This document shows positions 1 to 11,439 of a stretch of DNA of 64,000 nt, one piece after another. The notes under the pieces are model-generated. The model was not told the DNA's origin, did not search any database, and saw only the letters and a program-made list of their open reading frames with translations. Source of the DNA: Trifolium pratense (Eukaryota > Streptophyta > Magnoliopsida > Fabales > Fabaceae). Location of the stretch: NCBI RefSeq assembly GCF_020283565.1, contig NC_060065.1, positions 27,578,409 through 27,642,408 on the forward strand. The letters are read 5' to 3'. A program made the position numbers and the translations under genes. Every line of letters starts with the position of its first letter. The stretch's first letter is position 1.

Positions 1-502
1 AGTACTTATTTCAACTTTATCATTTGATCTCATGCATTATGATATTTTGGAGTCCTGCTACCACACCTACTATGAAAGGTTCTTTGTATTTTGCTATATT
101 TATTGATGATTATTCTCGTTTTACATGGATATATATAATGAAAAATAGGTACGAGCTTCAAAAAATTTATACCAACTTCCCGAAATGATTCAATCCCAAC
201 TTTCTAAAGCCATTAAAGTTTTTCAACGAGATAATACCCTAAAATATCGTTCTAAACTCTCGCCTTTTCTTTGTGAGCCGGGTACCTTGTCCGACTTTCC
301 ATGTTCATATACATCTCAGCAAAATGGTCGTGCTAAGAGAAATCATCGTCACATTCTTTACTCAGTTCTGGCCATACTTTTCTCAACCTCTTGTCTAGAA
401 TGTGCTTGGGATGAAGTCGCACCTCTTAATGTTGTCCATATAATCAATCGTCTTCTTTCATCTCTCATTGGAACAAAAAATAACAAAAGAACTTTTATTT
501 GA
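1..502 (+). pseudogene. Ty1/copia integrase remnant
   Basis: Decayed piece of a copia polyprotein covering the integrase core. From the window start to about 184 one frame reads FAIFIDDYSRFTWIY, the conserved strand after the first catalytic Asp. An open stretch at 185-502 then carries TSQQNGRAKRNHRHIL, the segment that normally holds the catalytic Glu; the Glu of the usual QNG-x-x-E pattern is replaced (RAKR in place of AERK). The upstream part lies outside the window, and no RT or RNase H follows. The closest match inside the window is the integrase of the minus-strand copia at 5034-9647 (TSQQNGQAERKHRHIL), so both probably belong to one family. Clearly non-functional. Confidence 0.8.
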
Positions 503-570
503 GTGATGCCAAATACAAGAGAAATGAGTCCCTTTTATGGGCCAAAATACAAGAGAAATGATCACATGAA

Positions 571-631
571 CACTTGATTAGCCTGATTAGTGTTGTAAAA
601 GATTTTAGAAATATACAACACTAATCAAGTG
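571..631. repeat. small fold-back
   Basis: An inverted repeat with CACTTGATTAG at its left and CTAATCAAGTG at its right can fold into a hairpin. The left arm contains an extra short duplicated GATTAG. The rest of 503-795 is AT-rich with a short direct repeat (CAAATACAAGAGAAATGA at about 510 and 545); no gene seen. Confidence 0.5.
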
Positions 632-795
632 ATGTATAGCTAATAAAATTAACTATTAATTCGAAAATCACCTAGGCAACCACGCGGAATAATTTATTTT
701 TTGGTTTACAAAAGAGTTAAGCATCGAATCTAATTAGATGCAAATTACCTAATTTAAATTTCTACAAAATAAGAAATCTGGATAAAAAAAACTAT

Positions 796-1709
796 GGGCC
801 CGTTTGGTGCACAGGATAAGAGACATGATAAGATAACTATATCATATCCTGTCTCAATTCAGTGTTTGGTGACACAACAAGATATGATAAGTTAATCCTG
901 AAGCTTATCATATCCTGTTTCTCTAGTTAAAATCCTTATCCTGAATTTGAGCTGGGTTACCAGCAGGATAGGATAAGAAAAAAAATCGTTGATTTATTCT
1001 ATAAAATATATTTTAAAATAAAAAATTGAAAATTAATAAAATAATTTGATAGTAAATTAATAATAAAATAATTATTTTTTAAATATATATGTGATTTTCT
1101 CACAAGGGTAATTTTGTAATTTATATAATCTAAAAAATCAAAATTCTCCTAAAATTACAATATTTTAAATTAAAATAATTATTAAAAAATTGCAAAATAA
1201 GAATATTAATTTAAATTTAATAACAACTTAAATATAATTCTTTTGCAATGGTAGTTTTATTATTTACATATATCATATATTTATTTAGCTTATCTAACAT
1301 GTATAATTGAGTTATTTATTTGATCATGATTCATATAAAAAACTTAATTTGTTTATTTTCTCATGATCATGTATTTAAAATTTAAAGTTATTTGATTACT
1401 TTTTCTTTTTGTACAATTACTTATTTATATTTTTATTTATAATAAAATTCAAAGTATTACAATATAATTTTTAACAAATAACAATTGTTTTACGAGGGTA
1501 ATTTTGTCATTTAAATATGTTATGTATCTTATCATATTGGTATGAACAAATATGTATTAAAAATATGATATAATAGTTATCATGTTTGTTATCCTGTGTG
1601 CACCAAACACAGGATAGGATAACTGTTATCCTGCTGATATCCTATCCTATCACTATCCTATTGTATATCCTATCCTGTCACTATCCTATCTTGCGCACCA
1701 AACGGGCCC
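796..1709. mobile_element. non-autonomous PIF/Harbinger-like element
   Basis: A 914-bp element with perfect 15-bp terminal inverted repeats GGGCCCGTTTGGTGC, extending imperfectly to about 25 bp, flanked by TAT on both sides as a 3-bp duplication. The subterminal regions are full of AGGATA / TATCCT repeats in both orientations. The interior is very AT-rich with no ORF. A GGGCCCGTTTGG terminus and a 3-bp duplication fit the PIF/Harbinger (Tourist) class; the usual target is TWA, so the class call is likely rather than proven. Confidence 0.75.
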
Positions 1710-1712
1710 TAT

Positions 1713-2359
1713 CAATATTTGGTAACACAAAGTTGAATATTGAAAGAGAAAAATGAATGGCAAATAAGAAAAGTGGTCCACTACTATATGACTACCACTG
1801 TTGCAGGTGCACTTAGTCTTTATCACATTCTCAACATGTAGTTATCATGATTTTCAGTCCCAACCACAGTTGAATGAAGTCAGTCAGTCACTCCCCGATG
1901 TTATGACCCCATGTGTTGCAGGTGCATGCAGAACCTAACCATGAGATCAGACCATTTTTTCTTCGATTGATTTTGACACATCGCTATGCTACTCAGACTT
2001 GTGATGTGCTTTGTTGCCGTAAGCTTTTATTTTCTTTGCCACAAATCTCCCACATATATACTACTTGTAGTAGTAAACTATTAATGCTAATGTAATATTT
2101 CTGTCTTTACCATATACCGATATAAGTATTGGTTTTGTAAATCACCGTTTTGTTCCTTATCTAGCTATATATCATATTAGTTACTATATTTGTAAGTGTC
2201 TCTTATTAGTTACGTATTTTAGTATTTGAGTCTATATTTGTAAGACACTAAGAAAATTTATTATAGTGACAGTATTTCACACACTTAAAAGACTTCAAAG
2301 ACCAAAAATAATTATTTGGCTATTTTGTTTATCTTGTAAATATAGTGTTTGTTGAATAA
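1713..2359. other. no gene seen
   Basis: AT-rich intergenic DNA. A 60-codon open stretch at 1913-2095 has no recognisable domain and no plausible gene context. Confidence 0.6.
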
Positions 2360-2536
2360 TGCTAGCAACACACTCTTTAACAAACACACTCCAACACACT
2401 CTCTTTTATTGTTTGAAATTCACATGAGTCACATAAAAAAATATGGACCCATATAACTTTTATGGGACCCATATAAATTTTAACCAATAGAAGAGAGTAT
2501 GTTAGAGTGTGTTTGTTAAAGAGTGTGTTGCTAGCA
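2360..2536. mobile_element. short MITE with ~60-bp inverted arms
   Basis: The arms begin TGCTAGCAACACACTC and pair over about 60 bp with a few mismatches, leaving a short unpaired centre. Total length is about 177 bp. No convincing target duplication was seen, so the superfamily is left open. Confidence 0.7.
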
Positions 2537-2835
2537 CTCCTCTTGTGTTTGTTTGATCTGCAAAAAGCATCGGACAGAAAAGTACTAAGGATAAATACTG
2601 GATAAATGTTTAAGGTTTTGAATAAATTTTGTGTTGGACGATTTTGGTAAACAAAATATTATTGTGATATTTTAGACAACTTGCAGAAAATAAAAAGTTG
2701 TCTCGTGATTCAGTCGGAAACAAGAATTTCAATGTTTGTCATATTTATTGGCTCCCAGTTTATCAAATACCAAGAATAGCTTTAAAATAAAACAGCTGAA
2801 ATTGTGCAATTCAATTACTGATCAAACGTACTTAT

Positions 2836-3074
2836 AATATTATCTTCTTACCTTTGTAACAAAAAAAAATAGGAGAATGTTAACTTGTGCCCTTAAGGCA
2901 CATGTTAAGGAAGCAAAAATAGAAATTATTAAATGTTAATTTGTGCATTTTGACTTTTGAAGCATTAAATTTCTTGTATCATTAAATGTTGAATTTCTAT
3001 TTTGGTATATCTTAACATGTGCCCTTAGGGCACATGTTAACAAGACCCAAAAAAATATTATCTTCTTACCTTTG
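2836..3074. mobile_element. fold-back element between 21-bp direct repeats
   Basis: The core (about 2877-3042) has ends that are each a near-palindrome around TGTGCCCTTA-A/G-GGCACA, so each end is a hairpin by itself as well as pairing with the other. The whole is flanked by a 21-bp direct repeat (2836-2856 and 3054-3074; key part TATCTTCTTACC). No ORF. Confidence 0.6.
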
Positions 3075-3283
3075 GGAACGTGCCACATTAATTATGCTTC
3101 ATTTGTTTTTTCCCTGCTGGTACAAATTAAATTACACACAATTTTGTACACATTTAGACAATCGTTTTAAATAATAATTAAATTAATTCACGTCAAGTTT
3201 CTATGTGTTTAATTCGGTTGATAGAGATATATCATTATATTTGTAAAAATTAGAGTTTAAATTTTGGATACACCACTTATTCA

Positions 3284-4193
3284 GGGTCGTCCTGTCTAAT
3301 TGGAGGCCTGGTATAACTATTAAAAATAGGCCCTAATAAAAAAATGGTCAAAAATTAAAAAGAATCAACCTCTAATTTATAGTATAAGAAACTAAGAAAC
3401 ATCAATAATGAATTGGTCTAAGAGGTAAGGGTCCTTGTTCCCTTAAACATGTGGTCACCAGTTCTATTTCATGGGTAATACGTATGGAAAAAATTCGGTT
3501 GAGAGGAGAGAAAATTGCTAATCAAAAAACGTGTAATTTTTTTTTACTTGATTAAGATATTTTATGAACATTGGTAATATATAACTATTATTATAGAGAA
3601 CTTCTAAGGTACATTCGAATAATTTGAATGTACCGGTACATTAGGTCGTTAAATTGATAAATTAGTAATTATTTTTAGGAATTAAAAATTTATTAGCCGA
3701 TTATTGTATTTTAGAGATAATAATATTATAAGAAAAAACACAATTTCATTGTTTACATGTATTATACTGATTTTTTAACATTTTTTCATTACAAAAATTC
3801 AATATTGACGATTATTAGGAATAAAATTAAAAAAATATCAAATTTTATATTTTTGACAGTTTTGATAAATAATATTTTCTTATTATAATGTTTTTAATGA
3901 TATAAAACATGATTTCTTTTAAAAAAATATTCATTTATCTACTAATTTAATGACCTGATGTATCGGTATATTAGAAATCATCCAATGTACCATAGAATTT
4001 GCCATTATAAGGCTTCAAAATTAATCCATTGAGTACATTTGATATTTTATCAACACTAATTATATATAACTATAACAATTATATATAACTATTATTATAG
4101 GACCTCAAAATTTTGAGCCGAGGCTTCCAAAATTTTGAGACTCGATGCCGTCGCTCACCCTGCACCCCCTATAGAACTGGCCTCCGGGCATGT
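3284..4193. mobile_element. insertion with perfect 9-bp target duplication
   Basis: The segment is bracketed by ACTTATTCA at 3275-3283 and 4194-4202. A 9-bp duplication suggests a Mutator-like or similar DNA element, but no clear terminal inverted repeat was seen; the ends read GGGTCGTCC and CCGGGCATGT. No coding capacity. It contains a second, nested element (3596-4003). Confidence 0.5.
3596..4003. mobile_element. nested inverted-repeat MITE
   Basis: About 408 bp. The arms pair over about 70 bp with mismatches; the shared core includes GGTACATT and a GTTAAATT block (ATTAAATT in the other arm). It sits inside the 3284-4193 insertion. The flanks share ATTATA, so a short target duplication is possible. 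AT-rich, non-coding. Confidence 0.55.
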
Positions 4194-4442
4194 ACTTATT
4201 CACCTTAAAGATAAAATTTGATTTCTAACCACTAAATTATTTATTTAAAAAAAAAAGAAATTCACATTTATTGTTAACAGAGATTTTGTCAACTTTTACC
4301 AATTTTTGGTTAAACCTCAATTTTCAAGATTAAATTAATATGGGAACCTCTAATATGGACCTCTTTTTTTAAGGTTCACCCATGATCTTACTAAATGACC
4401 TGCAATAGGGTTAAAATCACTTTTCTTACATTTTGCCCATTA

Positions 4443-4728
4443 CTCCCTCCGGCCTTATTTATAAGCAAAAGTCTACAAAAGTTTTTGGCCTTAAATATAA
4501 GCAAAAGTCACCAAAACCAATTTTATTTAATGCTATTTTTCTAAAATTACCCTAATTAATTATTCTACTTTTTAAGATGATTGTAGAGTCTCGATGTAAA
4601 ATTAATATTATATTATAAGGTCATTATAGTAATTGTAATAAAACTTATACATAAAATCAAGACAAAAAATAAACTTCTTAATAAGTGTACAAATTGAAAT
4701 ATTTGCTTATAAAATAGGCCGGAGGGAG
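4443..4728. mobile_element. Stowaway-type MITE (Tc1/mariner)
   Basis: The termini are CTCCCTCCGGCC and its complement GGCCGGAGGGAG, continuing as an inverted repeat through TTTATAAGCAAA. It is flanked by TA dinucleotides (4441-4442 and 4729-4730). Length 286 bp, no ORF. CTCCCTCC plus TA is the diagnostic Stowaway signature. Confidence 0.9.
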
Positions 4729-4730
4729 TA

Positions 4731-5033
4731 TTTATTATCATATACTCCTTCAATCTAAATCATTGCAATGGTTGAATTTTTGCGATAAGAAACCACTCAA
4801 TTCTCCAATTTGCAGCAAAATGCTTGCCTAATGCACCATGTGCTTCAAGTCTCCAAAATCTTCATACACCAAGAACATCGACAACAACCTATCACCAAAT
4901 TATCTTCATCCTCAATCACCAAACCACAAACCCAGAAATTTCTTCACCCATTTAATCCCTCTCCAATCGCTGTCTCTCTCGCCTCTGACTTTCTCATTAA
5001 AGAAAAACATAAACAGCAGCAAGTCATCAACCA
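4731..5033. other. pre-insertion flank, no confirmed gene
   Basis: A CA/CT-rich stretch with open frames of 78-85 codons that look like compositionally biased DNA or a transit-peptide-like leader. The copia LTR interrupts it at 5034. The last five bases (AACCA, 5029-5033) are the left target duplication. No domain recognised. Confidence 0.4.
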
Positions 5034-5253
5034 TATTAACAGAAGGTGGAATTGGAAAATACCGTGAAAAATAGATCGTGTTTGTATTTGCCTGACTTTA
5101 CAAGAATACAATATGGGATATATATACAACTCATCACTCGTTAATTAGGGTATGTAAATCTCCTATAATAAAGCTACAATAAAGCTATAATAAAACTGAA
5201 TCTCATATAATTTATTTATCATCAAAATATATTCCTATAATTTCTCTTTAACA
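5034..5253 (-). repeat. 3' LTR of copia 5034-9647
   Basis: 220 bp. Read on the minus strand it starts TGTTAAAGAG and ends GTTAATA. It matches 9441-9647, with an extra ~12 bp near its end. Confidence 0.9.
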
Positions 5254-5267
5254 CCCTCCCTCAAACT
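5254..5267 (-). promoter_or_regulatory. polypurine tract
   Basis: On the minus strand GAGTTTGAGGGAGGG lies immediately before the 3' LTR, the position of the plus-strand DNA primer. Confidence 0.75.
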
Positions 5268-8200
5268 CTAGTTGGTACTGTGGATGCCAACTGGAGTTTG
5301 CTTGATAAATCTTTGAAGCCCACCGGATGATGTGTTTTGGTGAAGATATCAGCAACTTGGTCTACAGCAGGAATAGAAATCAAACTTATGGTGCCATTAG
5401 TAACATGATGACGTACAAGGTGACAATCAATTTCAATGTGTTTTGTACGCTCATGAAAAACATCATTATGAGAAATTTGGATAGCACTTCTATTATCACA
5501 ATGAAGCATAGTAGCTGAAGATTGTGTAACGGCTATATCATTTAACAACCACCATAACCAATGTAACTCAGAAGTAGCATCAGCAAGAGCGCGATATTCA
5601 GATTTTGTGCTTGATCGAGCAACAACTGTTTGCTTTTTGCTACGCCAGGAAAGAAGAGAACTTCCTAAGAAGAAACAATACCTTGTTGTTGAGCGACGAT
5701 CTGTTGAGTCACCTGCCCAATCTGCATCAGAGTATCCAGATAGGACCAAAATTGAATTAGCAGAGAAGCGTAAACCATGAAAAAGAGTACCTTTCACATA
5801 GCCGATAATACGAAGAACAACATAGAAATGAGATGACCGAGGAGCAGCCATAAATTGACTGAATTTATGAACAACATATTTAATATCAGGGAGAGTGACA
5901 GTGAGGTAAACAAGACTACCAACAAGTTGTCTATACAGAGTGGCATCTTCAAGAGGAGTGTCGTCAAGTGGTGTGAGTTTGCAGTTGACTTCCAATGGTG
6001 TCAATTCAGTCTTGCAGTCTGTGATGCCTGCTCGAGAAAGCAAGTCAGAGGCATACTTGGCCTGGGAAAGATAATAGCCTTCTGAGTCTTGGGAAACTCC
6101 AAGTCCCACAAAATAACTAAGAGAACCAAGGTCTTTCATTTCAAAATGGTGACTGAGATATTGTTGTAATGTTGATATTTCAGTCTTGTCATCTCCAGTT
6201 ATGATCATATCATCTACATAAAGAAGCAAAATTACAATACCACTATCACTTCTTCGAGCGAATAAAGCAGAATCATGTGGACTAGAGAGAACTGAACTTG
6301 GCAAACTAGGCTCTAGGAGCTTGTTTCAACCCATATAAGGCTTTCTGAAGCTTACAAACCTTATGAGGAGAATGATAACCTAGATGAGGGTGCATATATA
6401 CTTCCTCTGTCAAATCACCGTGAAGGAAGGCGTTTTTGACATCCATCTGAAATAGCTTCCATTTACGAACTGCGGCAATGGCCAAGAGAATACGAACATA
6501 TGATATTTGAGCCACCGGAGCAAATGTCTCTTCATAGTCTATCCCATACTCTTGAGTGTACCCTTTGGCTACTATGCGAGCTTTATAACGTTCTACGGTT
6601 CCATCAGAGCGAGTTTTAATTTTATAGAATCATTTGCATCCAATAGGAATCTTGTCTGGAGGAAGATCAACTAATTCCCAAGTATGTGTCTTTTCTAAAG
6701 CTTGAATTTCTTCAGCCATAGCTTGCTTCCAAATGGGGTTAGTACTTGCCTCTCGATAAGAACAAGGTTCATGAAGAGTTTTAATAGCAGAATAACAATG
6801 GTAATCATTAAAACGAATAGGTGGATTACTTACACGAGTGGAATGACGAGATGCAGGTACAATATCAACATCCGAAACAGGTTCAGTAGGAGCAGGTGAG
6901 GGCGGTCGAGTATTGAGCTCAACATCCGGAGCAAGTTCAGTAGGAGCAGGTCAGGGCGGACGAGTATTGATCTCATTAATTATAGTCATCTACATTAGAA
7001 CTTGGAAACAACTCAACTGAGGGATCAGTGAAATAAAATGAGTCAGTGCTAAAAGAATGATGAAATGTAGAAAGAGAGGAGAACATGGTGTTTTCCCAAA
7101 AGGTAACATGACGTGAGATGCGTAATATGTTGGAGATTGGATCCCAACAACGATATCCTTTGTGTTATGTGCCATAACCAAGAAATAAACACAAGTGAGC
7201 ACGCGATTGTAATTTTGTGCGCTCATGAGGCTACAAGAGAACAAAACAAGCACATCCAAAAGGTTTAAGAATGGAATATTCAGGGGACTTACCAAACAAT
7301 TTTTCAAAAGGAGATAAGTTTTGAAGATTTATGGTGGGAAGTCAATTAATTGTATAGACAACATTAAGAGTTGCTACCCCCCAAAACTTTTCTGAACACG
7401 AGGCTGATAGGAGAAGAGTACGATCTGAGTCAAGGATGTGACGATGTTTTCGTTCAGCCTGACCATTTTGTTGGGAGGTGTGAGGACATGAACGTTGAAC
7501 CGCAGTGCCTTGCTGACTGAGAAATTGAAGCAAGGAAGATTCACAATATTCCATCACATTGTCTGTGCGAAGAATCTTAATAGCACAAGGAAATTGTGTT
7601 TTAACCATACGAGCAAAAGATATATAAATTTCAGGTAATTCAGAGCGATTTTTCAAAAAATATATCCATGTAAAACGAGAAAAATCGTCAATAAACAATA
7701 CAAAATAACGAATACCATTTATTGAAGTAACAGGAGAAGGCCCCCAAATATCTGAATGAATCAAATCAAAAGGCCAATCTGAAATAGAAATACTACGATT
7801 AAAGGATAATGTCGGTTGTTTGGCAAGTTTACAATGTAAACAATCAAAAGACTCAAACTTTGTGGATCCTAATAACCCACGAGATATTAGAGGTTGAATT
7901 TTGCTCGCTGAGGCGTGACCAAGTCGAAGATGTCATTGATGAATTGGGGAATCCAGAGTAGCAGCAGAGATATGATCTTTAGGAAGGTGAAGAGATTATA
8001 GCTCAAATAACCGACCCACCCTACGACCCGTCCCAATGATTTGCTTCGTCTGTGGATCTTGTACCTGAACACCAGAGGGAGAAAAATAAACATTCAGTCC
8101 TTGTTCACACAATTGACCAACAGAAATAAGATTAAGTGTCAAGTTAGGAAGGTAATATGTGTCAGGAAGGGTGAGATTTGAGGTGGATACATGACCGGTA

Positions 8201-9287
8201 TGAGTGATGTTCATTGTATTGCCAATGGCTGTATGAATTGGTGGCAGAGAAGAAACAAGTGTCACAGAAGGCAATGATTTAATATCAGTAGTCGTATGAT
8301 TACAACATGCAGAATCAAAAAACCAACGAGAGTTACCGTGAGTAGCAGACATGACAATAGAGGTGTTGGAAGACATAACTTGTTTGATTAAAGCTTCAAT
8401 ATCACTCATAGTAATGGCAGTCGAACCCTTAGTAGCAGCAGTAGAGATAGAGGAAGATCCAGACTTTGGAACATTCTTGGATTTGTTGAAGCCACAATTT
8501 TGTTTTGGAGGTTGCCTGGGACAATTTTCTAGAATATGGCCAATACCATGACAATACCTATACTCTATAGTAGGACAATCAGTAAATACATGACCGGTGC
8601 GATTGCAATTCTTACATGGATGATGATTCGATTTATGGTGTGAGAATCGAGTAGTTGCAAGAGCAGCATCCACTTAAGGAGTTTTGTCTAGATTCAGACG
8701 TGTTTCTTCAAAAATGATTTCTTGAATAGCAGTGTCCAACGATGGAAGCGGATTTCGATGCAGCAATGAGGCTCGTACGGCTTCATATTCGGGACGAAGA
8801 GCCATAAGGAATTGAATGAGATGAAGATGGTCTTCACTGATTTTGGCAAAAGATATTTGATGCCAAATTGGTTGGACTTGAGCAAGAAATCATTCACTGA
8901 TTGACCAGGTAAGAGCTTGGTATTGAGAAGTGTGGTCCATAACTAATAATAGTGTGCAAGTCTAGTGGTCTGATAGCGGTTCTTCAAAAACTCCCAAAGT
9001 TCTTTTGCAGAGTCATAGTTATCAAACTGAATGTGAATAGACGATACCGATGTGTTGCGCAGCCACGTGATGATCTGGTGATTTTTGCTATCCCATTCCT
9101 CAAGACGTTTAGCAAATTTTGTATCAGATTCATTTTTTTCTCGAGTTGGCTTGATGACATCTCGGGTGACTATGCGCCAAAGCTTGCGTCCGATCAGAAA
9201 ACTCCTCATTCCTTGAACCCAAATATTGTAGCTTGGTTGTCCGATCAAGGTGGTCGTAATGGGTTTAACAATCTCAGTTTTCTCCAT
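5261..9287 (-). pseudogene. copia gag-pol pseudogene
   Basis: Gag starts at 9287 (MEKTEIVKPI) and runs to about 8943, where the frame is lost; it resumes at 8897-8694 and 8673-7996. The third block has one good zinc knuckle (CKNCNRTGHVFTDC) and a second that has lost its first Cys (YRYCHGIGH), then a protease motif FDSA in place of the usual DSG. The integrase core is at 7764-7342 with HSDIWGP, RTDN and QQNGQAERKH, so the three acidic catalytic positions remain. RT spans about 6990-5261: [11 protein letters not shown] and GLKQAPRA are followed by a stop at about 6306, then YVDDMIITGDD in a shifted frame. RNase H ends near 5261 with SDADWAGD and a final DIFTK. Not able to make an intact polyprotein. 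Confidence 0.9.
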
Positions 9288-9428
9288 GATGCAGAGATGA
9301 ACGGGATAATGGAGGACTGAGTTTGTACAGATATAGAATCGCACAGGAAAAAAAACAGGCAGAGCAAGGAGACAGATGGGCAGGCAGATATGCAGATGTT
9401 GCCGAAAAAAATAGGGATTGATACCTAT

Positions 9429-9440
9429 GCTCTGATACCA
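9429..9440 (-). promoter_or_regulatory. primer binding site (initiator Met tRNA)
   Basis: On the minus strand TGGTATCAGAGC follows the 5' LTR end with no spacer; this is the standard plant copia primer site. Confidence 0.9.
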
Positions 9441-9647
9441 TATTAACATAAGGAAAATACTGTGAAAAATAGATCGTGTTTGTATTTGTCTGACTTTAAA
9501 AGAATACAATATGGGATATATACAACTCATAACTAGTTAATTAGGGTATGTAAATCTCCTATAATAAAGCTACAATAAAGCTATAATAAAACTGAATCTC
9601 CTATAATTTATTTATATCAAAATATATTCCTATAATTTCTCTTAACA
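9441..9647 (-). repeat. 5' LTR of copia 5034-9647
   Basis: 207 bp. On the minus strand it starts TGTTAAGAG and ends GTTAATA. The ending is TA rather than the usual CA; both the primer site and the target duplication fix this boundary. Confidence 0.9.
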
Positions 9648-9652
9648 AACCA

Positions 9653-10358
9653 AAAGAATAATTAATCTATATCTATATATATCTATATCTATATATACAT
9701 AAAAGATCATAAATTTTGAAACCCTAATTGCAAACCCTAATCCATTGGCCAATCCATGTTTAACACCTTTGTATCATGTCCTATTGTTTCTTGCCACCAC
9801 ATGCTTCTATCCATCCAATTATCATGCTCCACATATCTAACTACAAAGTTTGTATGCTTATCCAAGCAATTGACATTCATGGATTGTACATGCATTCTAG
9901 GTTTCTTAGAAATTGCATTCACAAAGTCAACTATGACATTATGTCACTACTTACTTCACTTCCTTCACAATGTCAACTATCACATTATGTAATGATTATT
10001 CTTCCAATCTTCTTATTGGCTGCCATTCTTCTACATCAATTCATTCATCCATACAAAGCTTCACATGAAAAGTGTTCTCTTATGGTGGGGATAGCTTATC
10101 CAAAGGAGGTATATATTTCAATTTTTCCAAATTTTCTTCATTTATCAAATTATTTTTCTCTCTTCTTCTCTCTCATGCGCTCTCTTCTCTCTTTTATCTC
10201 TGATTCCGGCAGCCATCGCCGGCCACCGCCTCCGGAAAACCCCAAATCAACTCACCCAAAAACCTCTTTCACGCAAAACCTTCTTCTTCCTCTCAGATGA
10301 GCCGAAAATTATCAACCCTAACCCCCCAAATTTCAATTCCTCAAATTTTGATCATCTT
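9653..10358. other. unassigned DNA between two retrotransposons
   Basis: Begins with a CTATAT repeat (9668-9700), then a stretch with open frames on both strands (9737-9922 minus, 9776-10300 plus) and a CT-rich leader-like segment near 10160-10300. None gives a recognisable protein. ATCTT at 10354-10358 is the left target duplication of SIRE-A, so before insertion this segment was continuous with 23893 onward. Confidence 0.4.
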
Positions 10359-11364
10359 TGAAATTCTGGTATCACTAGAATGATATTGCCTAAGATGTCC
10401 CAACAACTACTTTATGATTAACGTTGTTTCTATTGTTGGCACATCTTATATAACATATAAAAACTAACAAAAAATAAATAAATGACACAAGTAATTGTTA
10501 ACCCAGTTCAGCCAACTGCCTACTCTGGGGGATACCAATCCAGGAAGGAAATCCACTAATAGCTCTAGTTACTAAGACCTCCAGCAAACCCTAGGATTTA
10601 CGCCTTAAACTAAGACCTCCAGCAAACCCCTGGTTTATGCCTTATAACCTCGACACTACTCATGCAACTTCTGCCTAGGAACTCCTAGACATGAGATCCC
10701 ATCTCACTTCCACTCACACAACACAACCTGTGTTGATTATACAATGTTGGGAAAGATGTGGCAACAACTTACCAAGACAACACTTCACTTTTGCTTAAAA
10801 GCTTCAAGTGAATCACACACGGTAAACTCCGTACTTCAAAGCTTAGGAGTAACCTTAAAATAATAAACTTACTTCTTAACTCGTGTTATAGAATCCACAA
10901 GCAAGAATTACAATCAAACAATAAAAGACTCAACAAAGACTCAATATGTGTAACTAATATTTTTCAATGAGATACTTAGTCTTGAGCTTGGTCTTCGTAT
11001 ATATAGCATAATGGCACGCTCCTCTTGCTTCAGAATCAATAGGACGCTCCTTGAGAATCATAAAAGGTGATCTGATACTTTTTCAATCTTCATTAAGGAT
11101 ATATCAAGACTTTCCAAAAGTGTTTAAGGGACTTTATAAGATAGGATAAGTCATCCAGCTATTCCATTAAGTTTGTCTTATCCTTAAAGCTCCTGATCAG
11201 ATCAAATCTTCAATAAGCGTGTTTATCAGTGGATTTCCATATATAGCAGATGCTCTCATAAATGCGCGAGATTTCCTTGATACAGTATGATGTTGTAACA
11301 TGTTTTCCAACATCTTGTTAGTATATTTGTTTTAGCAAAATTAAGCCAATTCAAATATCCAACA
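10359..11364 (-). repeat. 3' LTR of SIRE-A
   Basis: 1006 bp. On the minus strand it starts TGTTGGATATTTGAATTGG and ends GAATTTCA. A TATA-like box lies at about 10997-11006. Palindromic GATGTT/AACATC motifs lie near both ends (10393-10446 and 11289-11316). Confidence 0.93.
10495..10542 (-). promoter_or_regulatory. LTR block shared by the three SIRE elements
   Basis: On the minus strand TGGTATCCCCCAGAGTAGG, a ~9-bp variable spacer, then CTGAACTGGGTTAACAA. The same two blocks occur in the LTRs of SIRE-B and SIRE-C and in the other SIRE-A LTR (23018-23065; one substitution). It is downstream of the TATA box, hence in the transcript leader. Function unknown; packaging or dimerisation is a guess. 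Confidence 0.6.
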
Positions 11365-11382
11365 ATCTCCCCCTTTGGCAAT
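11365..11382 (-). promoter_or_regulatory. polypurine tract of SIRE-A
   Basis: On the minus strand CCAAAGGGGGAGAT abuts the 3' LTR. Further CCCCCT-type tracts on the plus strand occur at about 11694, 11745 and 11836. Confidence 0.8.
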
Positions 11383-11439
11383 TTTTGGCTAAAACAATTC
11401 CAGACCATTTAATTACCTATGAGAGATAAAAAGCGCAAT

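Larger units (their letters stand above)
5034..9647 (-). mobile_element. complete, decayed Ty1/copia element
   Basis: A 4.6-kb element in minus orientation with short LTRs, flanked by the 5-bp duplication AACCA at 5029-5033 and 9648-9652. The 5' LTR (9441-9647) is followed directly by an initiator-Met tRNA primer site (9429-9440), and a polypurine tract abuts the 3' LTR. Internal order is gag, protease, integrase, RT, RNase H, the Ty1/copia order. The polyprotein is broken by several frameshifts and stops. The LTRs differ in length (207 and 220 bp) and sequence, so the insertion is not recent. Confidence 0.93.

Noticed and set aside
4810..5067. 85-codon open frame before the copia LTR
   Set aside because: Biased His/Gln/Ser composition, no domain, two overlapping frames equally open, and it runs into an LTR.
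9776..10300. 174-codon open frame between copia and SIRE-A
   Set aside because: No recognisable family; codons in the second half come from CT-rich leader-like DNA. Kept only as unassigned sequence.
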